Assembly: GCF_023502395.1 (NCBI RefSeq) | Contig: NZ_JAMFMB010000031.1 | Location: forward strand, 1-45,245 | From: Ruegeria spongiae | Lineage (GTDB): Bacteria > Pseudomonadota > Alphaproteobacteria > Rhodobacterales > Rhodobacteraceae | Direction of reading: 5' to 3' | Length of the DNA stretch: 45,245 bases | In this document: positions 32,370 through 40,569 of the stretch, piece by piece | Layout of the letters: each line of letters opens with the position of its first letter | Position numbering within the stretch: position 1 is the first letter of the stretch | Notes under the pieces: generated by a model | What the model was told of the DNA's origin: nothing | Database searches by the model: none | The model's input: the letters and a program-made list of their open reading frames with translations, nothing else | Made by a program: the position numbers and the translations under genes

Positions 32370-33008
32370 TCAGTTGCCCGAGGTCGTGGTGTCCCCGGCA
32401 GCATCGGTGGCCGCATCCGTGGCGGTGCCAAGCGCATCCGATACTGAGTTATTGACCGCATCCGCCGCATCCGAGGCAGCCTCGCTTGCCGCATCCGCCG
32501 CATCGCTCGCTGTGTCCGAGACGGCCTCGGTTACATCACTTGCGGCCTCGGTTGCATCCGTTGCCACGTCCGATGCGGCCTCGGTTCCGGTTGTCACTGC
32601 ATCAGATGCCGCGTCTGTGGCTGCGTCTGCGGCATCGCTGGCAGCATCGGTGGTTGCGTCCACGGCGCTATCTGCCGCGTCACTTGCTGCATCCACGGCG
32701 TCGCTTGCGGCGTCAGTGGCAGCGTCCGCAGCATCGCTTGCAGCATCCGTAGCGGTGTCGACGGCCTCGTCAACCGCCTCCTTGACCGTTTCCCCAGCCG
32801 CTTCGACCGCCTCGCCTGCGCTGTCGGTCGCCTGCTCGACCGTTTCTGCCGCACTGTCGGCGGCGGATTCGGCCTGCTCTGCGGCGGCATCCGCTGCGGG
32901 CTCTGCCGATGTGGCCTCTGCACCTGCGGTCTCGGACTGCGCATTAAAATAATAGTACCCGCCTGCGGCGAGCCCTGCGAGAAGTATCAAGACAACAATT
33001 GATTTCAT
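32370..33008 (-). CDS. Membrane-anchored Ala/Asp-rich 11-mer repeat protein
   Basis: 212 residues from the ATG before KSIVVLILLAGLAAGGYYYF. That segment is a single membrane anchor or uncleaved signal (about 3-20), so the rest is probably periplasmic. Residues 44-208 are fifteen consecutive 11-residue repeats without a gap, of the type DAASDAADAAT, rich in Ala, Asp, Ser and Thr and strongly acidic. An 11-residue period gives a slightly unwound amphipathic helix, as in LEA group 3 proteins, apolipoproteins and synucleins. A desiccation or membrane-surface role is possible by analogy only. No neighbour suggests a pathway; it is convergent with fpr and divergent from infC. Confidence 0.85.
   Translation of the reverse strand: MKSIVVLILLAGLAAGGYYYFNAQSETAGAEATSAEPAADAAAEQAESAADSAAETVEQATDSAGEAVEAAGETVKEAVDEAVDTATDAASDAADAATDAASDAVDAASDAADSAVDATTDAASDAADAATDAASDAVTTGTEAASDVATDATEAASDVTEAVSDTASDAADAASEAASDAADAVNNSVSDALGTATDAATDAAGDTTTSGN
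32385..32879 (-). repeat. Coding array of fifteen 33-bp repeats
   Basis: The array encodes residues 44-208 of the repeat protein. The codons vary (GCC, GCA, GCG, GCT), so the protein pattern is better conserved than the DNA, which speaks for selection on the 11-residue period rather than recent DNA slippage. Confidence 0.85.
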
Positions 33009-33262
33009 TACAGTTTTTCCTGTTTTAGCCTCAACGCCCCTAGCGCGGGCGCCCGGGGACCAAGTGGTCGGATTCACCTTTGGGCACAAGGGGGAAAACC
33101 GAAGGATCGCGCACCACGGCGCCTTGTGGGGGTGTTTCGGCGCATAATCGCCTCTTGAAAACCACGCGGCACACCGGCATATGGCGCTAACTGCTTGAAT
33201 CGCTGATGACAGAGCGTTATTTTTCAGGCACTTTCTGCTGCAACCATCAAAGGATTGAACCC

Positions 33263-33811
33263 ATAGCTCGCAGACCTCACAACGCGCCGCCGCAACGAGA
33301 CACCGGCCCGCGCGTCAACGAAAAGATCCGTTCTAACGAAATTCGCCTGATCGGCGCAGACGGTGACAACGTGGGTGTCGTCACCCCCACGCGTGCCATG
33401 GAGATGGCGGTTGATGCCGGTCTGGATCTGGTTGAGATCTCGCCCAACGCGAACCCGCCGGTCTGCAAAATCATGGATTTCGGCAAGTTCAAGTATGAGC
33501 AGCAGAAGCGTGAAAGCGAAGCGCGCAAGAAGCAGAAGATCATCGAGATCAAAGAGGTCAAGTTCCGCCCCAACACCGACACGCATGACTATGAGGTCAA
33601 GATGCGCAACGTGTTCAAGTTTCTGGAGAACGGCGACAAGGTGAAGGTCACCCTGCGCTTCCGTGGCCGCGAAATGGCGCACCAGAACCTGGGTCGTGAG
33701 CTGCTGGAACGGGTGGCCGAGGACACCAAGGAAATCGGCAAGGTGGAGAACTTTCCCAAGATGGAAGGCCGTCAGATGATCATGCTGATCGGGCCGCTGC
33801 CGCAGAAGTAA
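33263..33811 (+). CDS. infC: Translation initiation factor IF-3, probable AUA start
   Basis: About 182 residues. IF-3 binds the 30S subunit and proofreads start-codon pairing. The N-domain has [20 protein letters not shown] and [20 protein letters not shown]; the linker is Lys-rich; the C-domain has [20 protein letters not shown]. The usual protein begins MARRPHNAP or similar, and the matching codon here is ATA at 33263, nine bases after AAAGG. The only in-frame ATG (33206) has no ribosome-binding site and adds 19 unlike residues. Non-AUG starts are a known autoregulation device of infC, as with AUU in E. coli, so AUA is my choice; start confidence is moderate. Confidence 0.93.
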   Translation: MARRPHNAPPQRDTGPRVNEKIRSNEIRLIGADGDNVGVVTPTRAMEMAVDAGLDLVEISPNANPPVCKIMDFGKFKYEQQKRESEARKKQKIIEIKEVKFRPNTDTHDYEVKMRNVFKFLENGDKVKVTLRFRGREMAHQNLGRELLERVAEDTKEIGKVENFPKMEGRQMIMLIGPLPQK

Positions 33812-33837
33812 CCCACCCGTCATACCGTTATTTTTCG

Positions 33838-33869
33838 AAACGCCCTGCCTCTCGCGCGGGGCGTTTTTT
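33838..33869 (+). terminator. Rho-independent terminator of infC
   Basis: AAACGCCC (33838-33845) pairs with GGGCGTTT (33859-33866), followed by a T run, 27 bases after the infC stop. Confidence 0.85.
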
Positions 33870-34035
33870 GTTGTGAGGACGCGCGCCCGGACTACCGACG
33901 AAAGTCGCGCCCCACGAAATTCTCCTTGACCTGAGGGAAGCCCGGCACCGACCATATCCAGGTTGGAGGACGGGTAGGCAGCACCTGGGCCAGTTCGGCG
34001 CGAAGCATGCGAACAAAAACTTAGGGAGAGAATTC

Positions 34036-35436
34036 ATGAACTTACGACCGGATCCCACCTTTCATCCATCCCCCCGTCTCGCGATGGAAGCCCCGGCAGA
34101 GACATTGGCCTTTACCCTGATGCTCAGCCCCGACGGGTCGCAACCTGACGGTCTGGCGGTGGTCGACGTGGACCCGACCTCGTCAACTTACGGCAAGATC
34201 GTACATTCGCTGATGATGCCCAACACCGGCGATGAATTTCACCATTTCGGCTGGAACGCCTGTTCTTCGGCGCTGTCTCCGCTGTCGGGCCATGCCTTTC
34301 TGGAACGCCGCTATCTGATCATTCCGGGCATCCGCTCGTCCCGGATTTACGTGATCGACGTGAAAGAGCCGCTCAAGGCCAAGATCCACAAGATCATCGA
34401 ACCCGAGGAGGTGTTTGCCAAGACCGGCTATTCCCGCCCGCACACGATCCATTGCGGCCCCGAGGGCATCTATGTCTCGACCCTGGGTGGTGGTGGCGCG
34501 GATGGCACCGATGGCCCGCCGGGCATCTTCATCATGGACTGTGAAAGCTTCGAGATTCTGGGCCGCTACGAGATGGATCGCGGCGTGCAGGACAAGCATT
34601 ATGATTTCTGGTGGAACCTGCCGCGCGACTACATGGTCAGTTCGGAATGGGGGCTGCCGCCACAATTCGAGAATGGCATCGTGGCCGAAGACCTGCTGTC
34701 GAACAAATACGGCCATTCGATCCATTTCTGGGACCTGCGGGCGCGCAAGAACATTCAGACGATCGATCTGGGCGCGAACCACCAGATGGCGCTGGAAATC
34801 CGCCCGGCCCATGATCCCTCGAAGGAATATGGCTTCTGCGGCGTGGTGGTCGATACCACCAATCTGCAAGGCGCGATATTTACCTGGTGGCGCAACGCGG
34901 ACGGCACATTCGGGGCCAAGAAGACCATCACCATCGACCCGGTCCCGGCGGACCCGGACGACCTGCCAGAGCTGCTCAAAGGCTTCTCGGCCGTTCCGGC
35001 GCTGGTCACCGATATCGACCTCAGCCTTGATGACAAATTCCTCTATGTGGCCTGCTGGGGTCAGGGCGAGATGCATCAATATGACGTCTCGGACCCGATG
35101 AACCCGGTTCTGGCCGGCAAGGTCGAGATTGGAGGTATCGTGAAAAAGACCAAGCATCCCAATGGGAAGGACTTTAACTATGGTCCGCAGATGGTCGAGA
35201 TCAGCCGCGACGGCAAGCGCGTCTACTGGACCAATTCGCTCTATTCCACCTGGGATGATCAGTTCTATCCCGATGACGAGGGCGCGGCGATGGTGATGGC
35301 CAATGTGGGCGAGACCGGGGGCCTGACGCTGGATGAAAACTTCTGGGTCGATTTCCCCGATGGCTACCGCTCGCACCAGATCCGGCTGGAGGGCGGCGAC
35401 TGTTCGACCGACAGTTTCTGCTATCCCTCGGCCTGA
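34036..35436 (+). CDS. SBP56 family protein (selenium-binding/methanethiol oxidase)
   Basis: 466 residues of the SBP56 family. Bacterial members include MtoX, a copper-dependent methanethiol oxidase (methanethiol to formaldehyde, sulfide and peroxide). Landmarks are DEFHHFGWNACSS (66-78), SRPHTIHCGPEGIYVSTLGG, YDFWWNLPRDYMVSSEWG, VTDIDLSLDDKFLYVACWGQ and the final CSTDSFCYPSA. The human CSSC motif reads CSSA here (Cys76, Ala79). There is no signal peptide, unlike periplasmic MtoX, so it is probably cytosolic. No SCO1 or MauG helper gene is adjacent. AGGGAG precedes the start. Roseobacters make methanethiol from DMSP, which makes the oxidase role attractive but unproved. Confidence 0.92.
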   Translation: MNLRPDPTFHPSPRLAMEAPAETLAFTLMLSPDGSQPDGLAVVDVDPTSSTYGKIVHSLMMPNTGDEFHHFGWNACSSALSPLSGHAFLERRYLIIPGIRSSRIYVIDVKEPLKAKIHKIIEPEEVFAKTGYSRPHTIHCGPEGIYVSTLGGGGADGTDGPPGIFIMDCESFEILGRYEMDRGVQDKHYDFWWNLPRDYMVSSEWGLPPQFENGIVAEDLLSNKYGHSIHFWDLRARKNIQTIDLGANHQMALEIRPAHDPSKEYGFCGVVVDTTNLQGAIFTWWRNADGTFGAKKTITIDPVPADPDDLPELLKGFSAVPALVTDIDLSLDDKFLYVACWGQGEMHQYDVSDPMNPVLAGKVEIGGIVKKTKHPNGKDFNYGPQMVEISRDGKRVYWTNSLYSTWDDQFYPDDEGAAMVMANVGETGGLTLDENFWVDFPDGYRSHQIRLEGGDCSTDSFCYPSA

Positions 35437-35451
35437 TCGTTGAGTCCTGAC

Positions 35452-36099
35452 ATGACCACCGCCGCGCTCTGGCTGGCGGTGGTTCTGAGCGGCCTCTATC
35501 ACGGCGCCAACCCGGGCATGGGCTGGCCCTTGGCCGTGTCGTCATCCCTGATGGAGCGCCGCCAAGGCGCGCTGTTCACAGCACTCGGGGCGCTGGCGCT
35601 GGGGCATTTTCTGGCCATGCTGGCGATCCTGCTGCCGCTCTCGGCGATGACCGCACTGATCGCTTATGAGCGCGAGCTGCGACTGGCCACCGGAGGCATT
35701 GTCCTGCTCTGGGGTTGCTGGATTCTGATCACCCGCAAACATCCGCGCTTTCTGGCGCGGGTACCGCCGTCGCGGCTGGCGCTGTGGTCCTTTCTGGTGG
35801 CGCTGGCCCATGGCGCGGCGCTGATGCTGGTGCCGATCTATCTGGGGCTGTGCAAACTCGACGAGCTGGATTCCGGGCATCTGGCCGCCTCGGAACTGAT
35901 GGCGCGCAATGCCGGGCTGACCCTGGCGGTGGCCCTGCTGCACACGGGCGCGATGCTGCTGGCCGGGGGAACGATCGCGTTCGCGGTCTATCGGTGGCTG
36001 GGGTTGCGGTTCCTGTCGAAGGGCTGGTTCGATCTGGAAATCCTCTGGGCGCTGAGCCTGATCCTAGTCGGCGGACTCGGGCTATACAGCGCGCTCTGA
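35452..36099 (+). CDS. HupE/UreJ-like integral membrane protein
   Basis: 215 residues from the ATG at 35452, 15 bases after the SBP56 stop; a TTG 12 bases earlier is possible. About six membrane spans are seen. The first spans carry GLYHGANPGMGWPLAVSSSL with a conserved His, and a later span has FLVALAHGAALMLVPIYLGL, again with His. Such paired histidines in membrane helices are seen in HupE/UreJ and other metal permeases. The tight spacing makes it likely to be co-transcribed with the SBP56 gene, perhaps supplying its metal. That is inference. Confidence 0.8.
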   Translation: MTTAALWLAVVLSGLYHGANPGMGWPLAVSSSLMERRQGALFTALGALALGHFLAMLAILLPLSAMTALIAYERELRLATGGIVLLWGCWILITRKHPRFLARVPPSRLALWSFLVALAHGAALMLVPIYLGLCKLDELDSGHLAASELMARNAGLTLAVALLHTGAMLLAGGTIAFAVYRWLGLRFLSKGWFDLEILWALSLILVGGLGLYSAL

Positions 36100-36175
36100 A
36101 AAAACGACATATGGCGCGACGGAAAGTGCGCCCGGTCGCGTTCTATCCCCGAAAACATTGAATTCAGGGACAGAC

Positions 36176-36376
36176 ATGCGCGCTATTCTCCTCACCTTTC
36201 TCATCCTCGTTGCCTACCCGTTCGTGAAGTCCGACAAGGCTGATCCCCATCGCTATGTGGTCGATCCGCCCGAGCGGATCGAGGTCAACGATCTGAACCC
36301 GTCCTTGGGTCCAGTGCGATTTGGTCTGCCTAGCTCGGACTGCACCGCGCAGTACGGAGACTGCTCCCCCACCTGA
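36176..36376 (+). CDS. Small secreted or membrane-anchored protein
   Basis: 66 residues from the ATG at 36176 (AGGGA 6 bases upstream). It begins with a hydrophobic signal-like segment (MRAILLTFLILVAYPFVKS) followed by a polar tail with Pro and two cysteines (SSDCTAQYGDCSPT). There is no known family. It lies 76 bases after the HupE-like gene and may end the same operon. It is convergent with the molybdopterin-binding gene. Confidence 0.5.
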   Translation: MRAILLTFLILVAYPFVKSDKADPHRYVVDPPERIEVNDLNPSLGPVRFGLPSSDCTAQYGDCSPT

Positions 36377-36380
36377 GGTC

Positions 36381-37385
36381 TCAGCCGCGTTTTTTCCCTG
36401 CGCGTGGTTGCGGGCGGGTGGGGATTTCCTTGAGCAAGCCACCAACCCCCATCGCGGCGATATCCGCGCCGGTGGTGGTGATTCCGCAAGCCACCCGTGA
36501 CAGAACCCAGTCCGCCCCGTTCAGCGCGGGCGAACGGGCGCAGCCCGGCAGGCCGATCACCGGGCGGGACCCGAGCTGGCCCAGAAACAGCAGATTGCCG
36601 GGATCAACCGGCATCCCGAACCGGTCTACCCTGCCGCCCGCATAACGCAGCGCCGCCGGGGCCACATCGAGCGGGTCCGAGGTGGCCGAGCCGGTCAGGA
36701 TCATCACCATGTCCCCCGCCACATCCTGCAAGGCCGCGCTCATCGCCTCTTCGCGATGCGGCACGGTGCGAATATCGCACAAATCCATCCCCAGCGCCTC
36801 GACCCGACCGCGAATGGCCGCGATCCCCTTGTCGTTGGACGGCCCGCCGGGAATATCGCTCACGATCAGCCCAGCCGAGCCATGCACCGGCGCAATCAGC
36901 CGGATCGCGCTGCGCGCCGCCTCTGCCGCGCGGGTCACATCGATCTCGGGCACGGCGTAGGAGATCACCTTGATCGTTGCCACCATGCCGCGCGGCGTCA
37001 TCTGCTGATAGGGTGGCACCGTCGCCACGGTGATCATCGGATGGACCTGATTGAAGCGCTCGACCGCCGCCACGTCCAGACCGACAATGCCCGGTGACGC
37101 GGCCAGAATATTCACCCGCCCGGTAAAGGGCTTGCTCAGCGTGACATTGGCGGCAGCCGGGTCCGGGACCAGCGCATCAGCCAGCGCCTGCGCTGCGGCA
37201 TCTTCGTGGGTATCCCCCGGTTCCAGCCGGGCCACGGTAACCTCTTGCACACCGTTCTCGGCCAGCACCGACAGCTCATCACCGCCCAGTACCAGCCCCT
37301 TGCGCAGCTTGCGCATACCGGTGCTGACCGAATGCGCCAGAATCGCTCCCGCAGCTTCGGCCACGGGAACCGGCCCGAACTTCAT
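36381..37385 (-). CDS. Molybdopterin-binding protein (MoeA/MogA-like domain)
   Basis: 334 residues. The C-terminal half is a MoCF-type molybdopterin-binding domain: DIPGGPSNDKGIAAIRGRVE, then VMILTGSATSDPLDVAPAAL, and GLPGCARSPALNGADWVL. The N-terminal part (PVAEAAGAILAHSVSTGMRK) resembles the first domain of MoeA-related helpers that handle cofactor for molybdenum hydroxylases. It overlaps xdhC by 4 bases (ATGA), so the two work together, probably on insertion of the sulfurated molybdenum cofactor. Called a helper rather than MoeA itself because the MoeA domain order is incomplete. Confidence 0.88.
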   Translation of the reverse strand: MKFGPVPVAEAAGAILAHSVSTGMRKLRKGLVLGGDELSVLAENGVQEVTVARLEPGDTHEDAAAQALADALVPDPAAANVTLSKPFTGRVNILAASPGIVGLDVAAVERFNQVHPMITVATVPPYQQMTPRGMVATIKVISYAVPEIDVTRAAEAARSAIRLIAPVHGSAGLIVSDIPGGPSNDKGIAAIRGRVEALGMDLCDIRTVPHREEAMSAALQDVAGDMVMILTGSATSDPLDVAPAALRYAGGRVDRFGMPVDPGNLLFLGQLGSRPVIGLPGCARSPALNGADWVLSRVACGITTTGADIAAMGVGGLLKEIPTRPQPRAGKKRG

Positions 37386-38350
37386 GCCTTGCCCCGCAGC
37401 ACAGCCGTCATTTCCGCCAGGATCGCCACCGCAATCTCGGACGGGTCAGCGGCCCCGATATCGAGGCCGACGGGGCCATGAATGCACGCGATCTGCTCTT
37501 CGGTGAACCCGGCCTCCTGCATCCGTGCAACGCGCTTGGCATGGGTGCGGGTCGAGCCCAAGGCGCCGATATAGAACACATCGGCGCGCAGAGCGGCTTC
37601 AAGGGCCGGATCATCCAGCTTTGGATCATGGGTCAGCAGCACCAGCGCTGTGCGGGTGTCCAGACCGATCTCGGCCACTGCCTCGTCGGGCCAGTCGGTC
37701 AGGATCATCTCACCCGGAAAACGCTCGGAGGCGGCAAAGGCCTCGCGCGGGTCGATGATCATCGGGTCATAGCCTGCGATCCGCGCCATCGGCACCAGCG
37801 CCTGCGCGATATGCACCGCCCCCACCACGATTAGCCGCAGCGGCGGATTATGCACCCCAACAAAGGTTTTGCCGTCCTCTTCAAAGCCAGAGCGATCCTG
37901 CCGCATCCGCCCCGCGTGCCGGGTGCGCCGCAGAGCGCGGCGCCCGCTTTTCAGGTTGACCTCATAGGCGATCGGGATGCGGGCGGCCCGCATCGCGACC
38001 AGTTCCGCCAGCATTACCTCGGACAGGACAGGCCCGACCGGTTCCACCAGAATGCGGATGGTGCCGCCACAAGCGAGGCCCACGGCAAAGGCATCCTCGT
38101 CGCTGACGCCATATTCCAGCAGTCTCGATGTGCCCTCTTCGATGGCCTCCAGCGCCTCGACGATCACCGCGCCTTCGACGCACCCCCCCGAGACCGAGCC
38201 CTCGATCCGGCCATCGCCGCCGATCACCAGCTGTGCACCCACCCGGCGCGGCGCGCTGCCCCAGGTTTCGACCACCGTCGCCAGCGCAGCGCTGCCGCTG
38301 TTGCGATACCAGTCAAGCGCGGTTTCCGGCCCGTTATCAAAACGTTGCAT
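37382..38350 (-). CDS. XdhC/CoxF-family molybdenum enzyme maturation factor
   Basis: 322 residues from the ATG at 38350, which has GGGAGG 7 bases upstream. The XdhC N-domain reads ALATVVETWGSAPRRVGAQL and GSVSGGCVEGAVIVEAL; the C-terminal Rossmann domain has VVGAVHIAQALVPMARIAGY and VFYIGALGSTRTHAKRVARM. XdhC binds molybdenum cofactor, protects its sulfurated form and hands it to xanthine or CO dehydrogenase. With the overlapping molybdopterin-binding gene and the nearby CoxE-like gene, it belongs to a molybdenum hydroxylase maturation set. The target enzyme is not in the window. Confidence 0.92.
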   Translation of the reverse strand: MQRFDNGPETALDWYRNSGSAALATVVETWGSAPRRVGAQLVIGGDGRIEGSVSGGCVEGAVIVEALEAIEEGTSRLLEYGVSDEDAFAVGLACGGTIRILVEPVGPVLSEVMLAELVAMRAARIPIAYEVNLKSGRRALRRTRHAGRMRQDRSGFEEDGKTFVGVHNPPLRLIVVGAVHIAQALVPMARIAGYDPMIIDPREAFAASERFPGEMILTDWPDEAVAEIGLDTRTALVLLTHDPKLDDPALEAALRADVFYIGALGSTRTHAKRVARMQEAGFTEEQIACIHGPVGLDIGAADPSEIAVAILAEMTAVLRGKA

Positions 38351-38582
38351 GAGGCACCTCCCAGTGGGGATTATGGACCAGACCCGGCGCGGTGTCTTGC
38401 GTGTTTCGCTGCAATCACACAGGCTTTTTGAGGGTGCGTAAAAACTGCACGCCATTCACTCAACCTTTGCTTGCAGCCCCGGCAAACCCGCTCTAATCTG
38501 ACGCCGACTCGCGACAGGTCGGCGGGGTACACCCGGCGGCCTCAAGAATTTCCCCTTATTCCTCAGATACAAAGGATAGATC

Positions 38583-39083
38583 ATGACATATGCAAAACTG
38601 GGTTTCGCCGGGGCGCTAGCCCTTATGGCAGGCGTCGCGCAGGCAGATGAGTTCAAGGCCTATGGCACGACCGAAGGCTGGAACGTCTATGTGGACACCA
38701 CCAAGAATTCCTGTTTCGTGGAATCGGTGGATGCGGCGGAAAACGTCGTGCAAATGGGCCTGACCACCGATCGCGGTGTGGGCTATGTCGGCGCCTTCAC
38801 CAAGGCCGAAACCGACATCAAGAAAGATGAAACCAAAGCCGTGGCGATCCTGATCGGGGATGACATCTTTCTGGGCGACGCCACCGGCATGCGCGGCAAC
38901 ATTACCAAGGGCTATTCCGGGGGCTATGTCCTGTCCGACGATCCCAAGTTCTTTGAAGACATCGCAAAACAATACACGATGACCGTGTTCCCCGAAAAGG
39001 AATACGCCTTTGTCGTCAATCTGAAAGGCACTTACAAAGCGCTGGAGATGGCACAGGAATGCAACCAAAAGCTGGTCCAGTAA
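38583..39083 (+). CDS. Secreted protein, possibly IalB-like
   Basis: 166 residues with a signal peptide (MTYAKLGFAGALALMAGVAQA, cleaved before DEFKA). The mature part starts with a WNVYVDTTKNSCFVES strand pattern and has a second Cys near the end (AQECNQ), so a disulfide is possible. The layout of a short beta protein with W.VY...CFV recalls the invasion-associated locus B family, but I am not sure. It is oriented against its neighbours, between xdhC and coxE, and likely has its own promoter. Confidence 0.75.
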   Translation: MTYAKLGFAGALALMAGVAQADEFKAYGTTEGWNVYVDTTKNSCFVESVDAAENVVQMGLTTDRGVGYVGAFTKAETDIKKDETKAVAILIGDDIFLGDATGMRGNITKGYSGGYVLSDDPKFFEDIAKQYTMTVFPEKEYAFVVNLKGTYKALEMAQECNQKLVQ

Positions 39084-39097
39084 CCCGCTGACCAGAG

Positions 39098-39117
39098 CGG
39101 CCCCGATGGGGCCGTTC
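39098..39117 (+). terminator. Candidate terminator between convergent genes
   Basis: CGGCCCC-GAT-GGGGCCG (39098-39114) is a 7-bp GC-rich hairpin followed by TTCT, 15 bases after the secreted-protein stop and next to the coxE stop. The T tract is short. Confidence 0.5.
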
Positions 39118-40373
39118 TACCCCCGCGCGGCAGCCAGCAACCGCGCTTTTTCGCCCACATCGTCGGGACGCGAGATCACCTTGGCCAGATCCTCGAGCGA
39201 GGCGATGGAATGACCGGCGCGAAAGCTGTCCACATGGGGCAGCATCGCCGCGATGCCGCGCGCCTTGGGTGCGAACCCCTGCCAGCGCAGCAGCGGATTC
39301 AGCCAGATCAGGCGGCGGGCCGACAGTTGCAGACGCTCCATCTCACGCGCCAATTGGTCGGGGTCGTCGCGGTCCAGCCCGTCGGTGATCAGCAGCACCA
39401 CCGCCCCCTGCCCCATCACCCGCCGCGACCAGTCGCGGTTGAACTGATGCAGGCAATGTCCGATTCGGGTGCCGCCTTCCCAATCCTGTGCTTCGCCCCC
39501 TGCGGCGGCAAGCGCCGCATCCACGTCGCGTTGATGCAAGTGCCGGGTGATGTTGGTCAGCCTCGTGCCAAAGGTAAAGGCATGCACCTTGGCCCAGCCC
39601 GCGCCCTTGGCATTGGCAACCGCATGCAGGAAATGCAGGATGATGCGGCTGTACTGGCTCATCGAGCCCGAGATATCGCACAGCACCACCAGATTGGGCC
39701 AGCGCGGGCGCGGCTGCAGCTTGGCAATGTCGCGCAACTCGCCGCCCTGCCGCATCGCCTGCCGCAAGGTGCGGGCCCGGTCAAGGCGGTGGCCCAGATG
39801 GCTGGCCTGCCCGCGCCGTGACGGGATCGGTTTCACCGGCAATTCCAGCTGTGCCAGCATCCGTTTGGCGCGGGCCACCTCTTCGGTGCTCATCTGCTCG
39901 AAATCCAGGCTGCGCAGGCGTTCCTCGGACGACATGGTCATCGAGGCGTCAACCTCGATCTCGGTGCCCTCTTCCTGATCCTCGACCTCGGGCAGATCCC
40001 GATTTGCGCCGTCCAGCAACGCCTCGGCGGCGCGTTTTTCGGCGGCTTGTGCTGTGCGATCCTCCTGCACGCCGCGGATCGCGGGCAGCATCATCGCCAT
40101 CATATGTTCCAGATAGCGCGGGTCGCGCCAATAGAGGCGAAAGACCTGCGCAAAGACGGTGCGGTGTTCGGGGCGGTTCACGAAACAGGCATGCAGCGTC
40201 CAGTAGAAATCGTGCCGCGCGGTGAAGCCCGCCGCCTCGACCGCGTGGATCGCGTCGATCACACGGCCCGTCCCGATGGGCAGCCCCGCCTTGCGCAGCG
40301 CACGGGCAAAATGGATGATGTTCTGCGCCAGTTTCGGGTCGTCGGGCGTGTCGAGTGGAAGATGTTCGGCCAT
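39117..40373 (-). CDS. CoxE-like VWA-domain protein
   Basis: 418 residues of the CoxE family. The C-terminal von Willebrand A domain has the MIDAS motif DISGSMS (Asp233, Ser235, Ser237), then GGTRIGHCL and LITDGLDRDD. The N-terminal half is helical with an acidic linker (LPEVEDQEEGTEIEVD). In Oligotropha, CoxE works with the AAA+ ATPase CoxD to build the copper-sulfur-molybdenum centre of CO dehydrogenase. The usual MoxR/CoxD gene is not found in the window. Upstream of the start (AGGAACGATA) the host sequence ends within about 20-35 bases at the prophage, so the native promoter or a coxD gene may have been cut off. Confidence 0.9.
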   Translation of the reverse strand: MAEHLPLDTPDDPKLAQNIIHFARALRKAGLPIGTGRVIDAIHAVEAAGFTARHDFYWTLHACFVNRPEHRTVFAQVFRLYWRDPRYLEHMMAMMLPAIRGVQEDRTAQAAEKRAAEALLDGANRDLPEVEDQEEGTEIEVDASMTMSSEERLRSLDFEQMSTEEVARAKRMLAQLELPVKPIPSRRGQASHLGHRLDRARTLRQAMRQGGELRDIAKLQPRPRWPNLVVLCDISGSMSQYSRIILHFLHAVANAKGAGWAKVHAFTFGTRLTNITRHLHQRDVDAALAAAGGEAQDWEGGTRIGHCLHQFNRDWSRRVMGQGAVVLLITDGLDRDDPDQLAREMERLQLSARRLIWLNPLLRWQGFAPKARGIAAMLPHVDSFRAGHSIASLEDLAKVISRPDDVGEKARLLAAARG

Positions 40374-40403
40374 TATCGTTCCTGGGGGCGCTGGGGGGGA
40401 TCG

Positions 40404-40531
40404 GAATAAATTAGAACGGTGGGCACGGGATAAATTTGAATGGCATTTGGGCAGCCCTTAAAATAAGGGGTTTCAGGATGTGCTGCAAAATCGCCCGAAA
40501 CCCAAAAGTGGCACAAATTAAATTTGATTGC
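40404..40531. repeat. Candidate transposase-binding sites at the prophage left end
   Basis: Three related sites share the pattern AAATT-T/A-GA: ATAAATTAGAACGG (40406-40419), ATAAATTTGAATGG (40431-40444) and TTAAATTTGATTGC (40518-40531). The first two are 25 bases apart. Mu has three MuA sites (L1-L3) near its left end with uneven spacing, which these resemble. A small palindrome CCCTTA-AAA-TAAGGG lies at 40455-40469. Confidence 0.5.
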
Positions 40532-40569
40532 TTCCGCTGACTTCCACCGCCAGCCGAGGGCGGATGCAA

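Noticed and set aside
32385-32879. Possible CRISPR-like repeat array
   Set aside because: The repeats are contiguous without spacers, diverge at DNA level and are coding; no cas gene is present in the window.
32374-32952. 192-codon Ala/Ser/Val-rich frame on the plus strand
   Set aside because: It is the mirror of the 11-mer repeat gene. The minus-strand frame has a membrane anchor, a start with a ribosome-binding site and a fixed 11-residue period, so it is the real gene.
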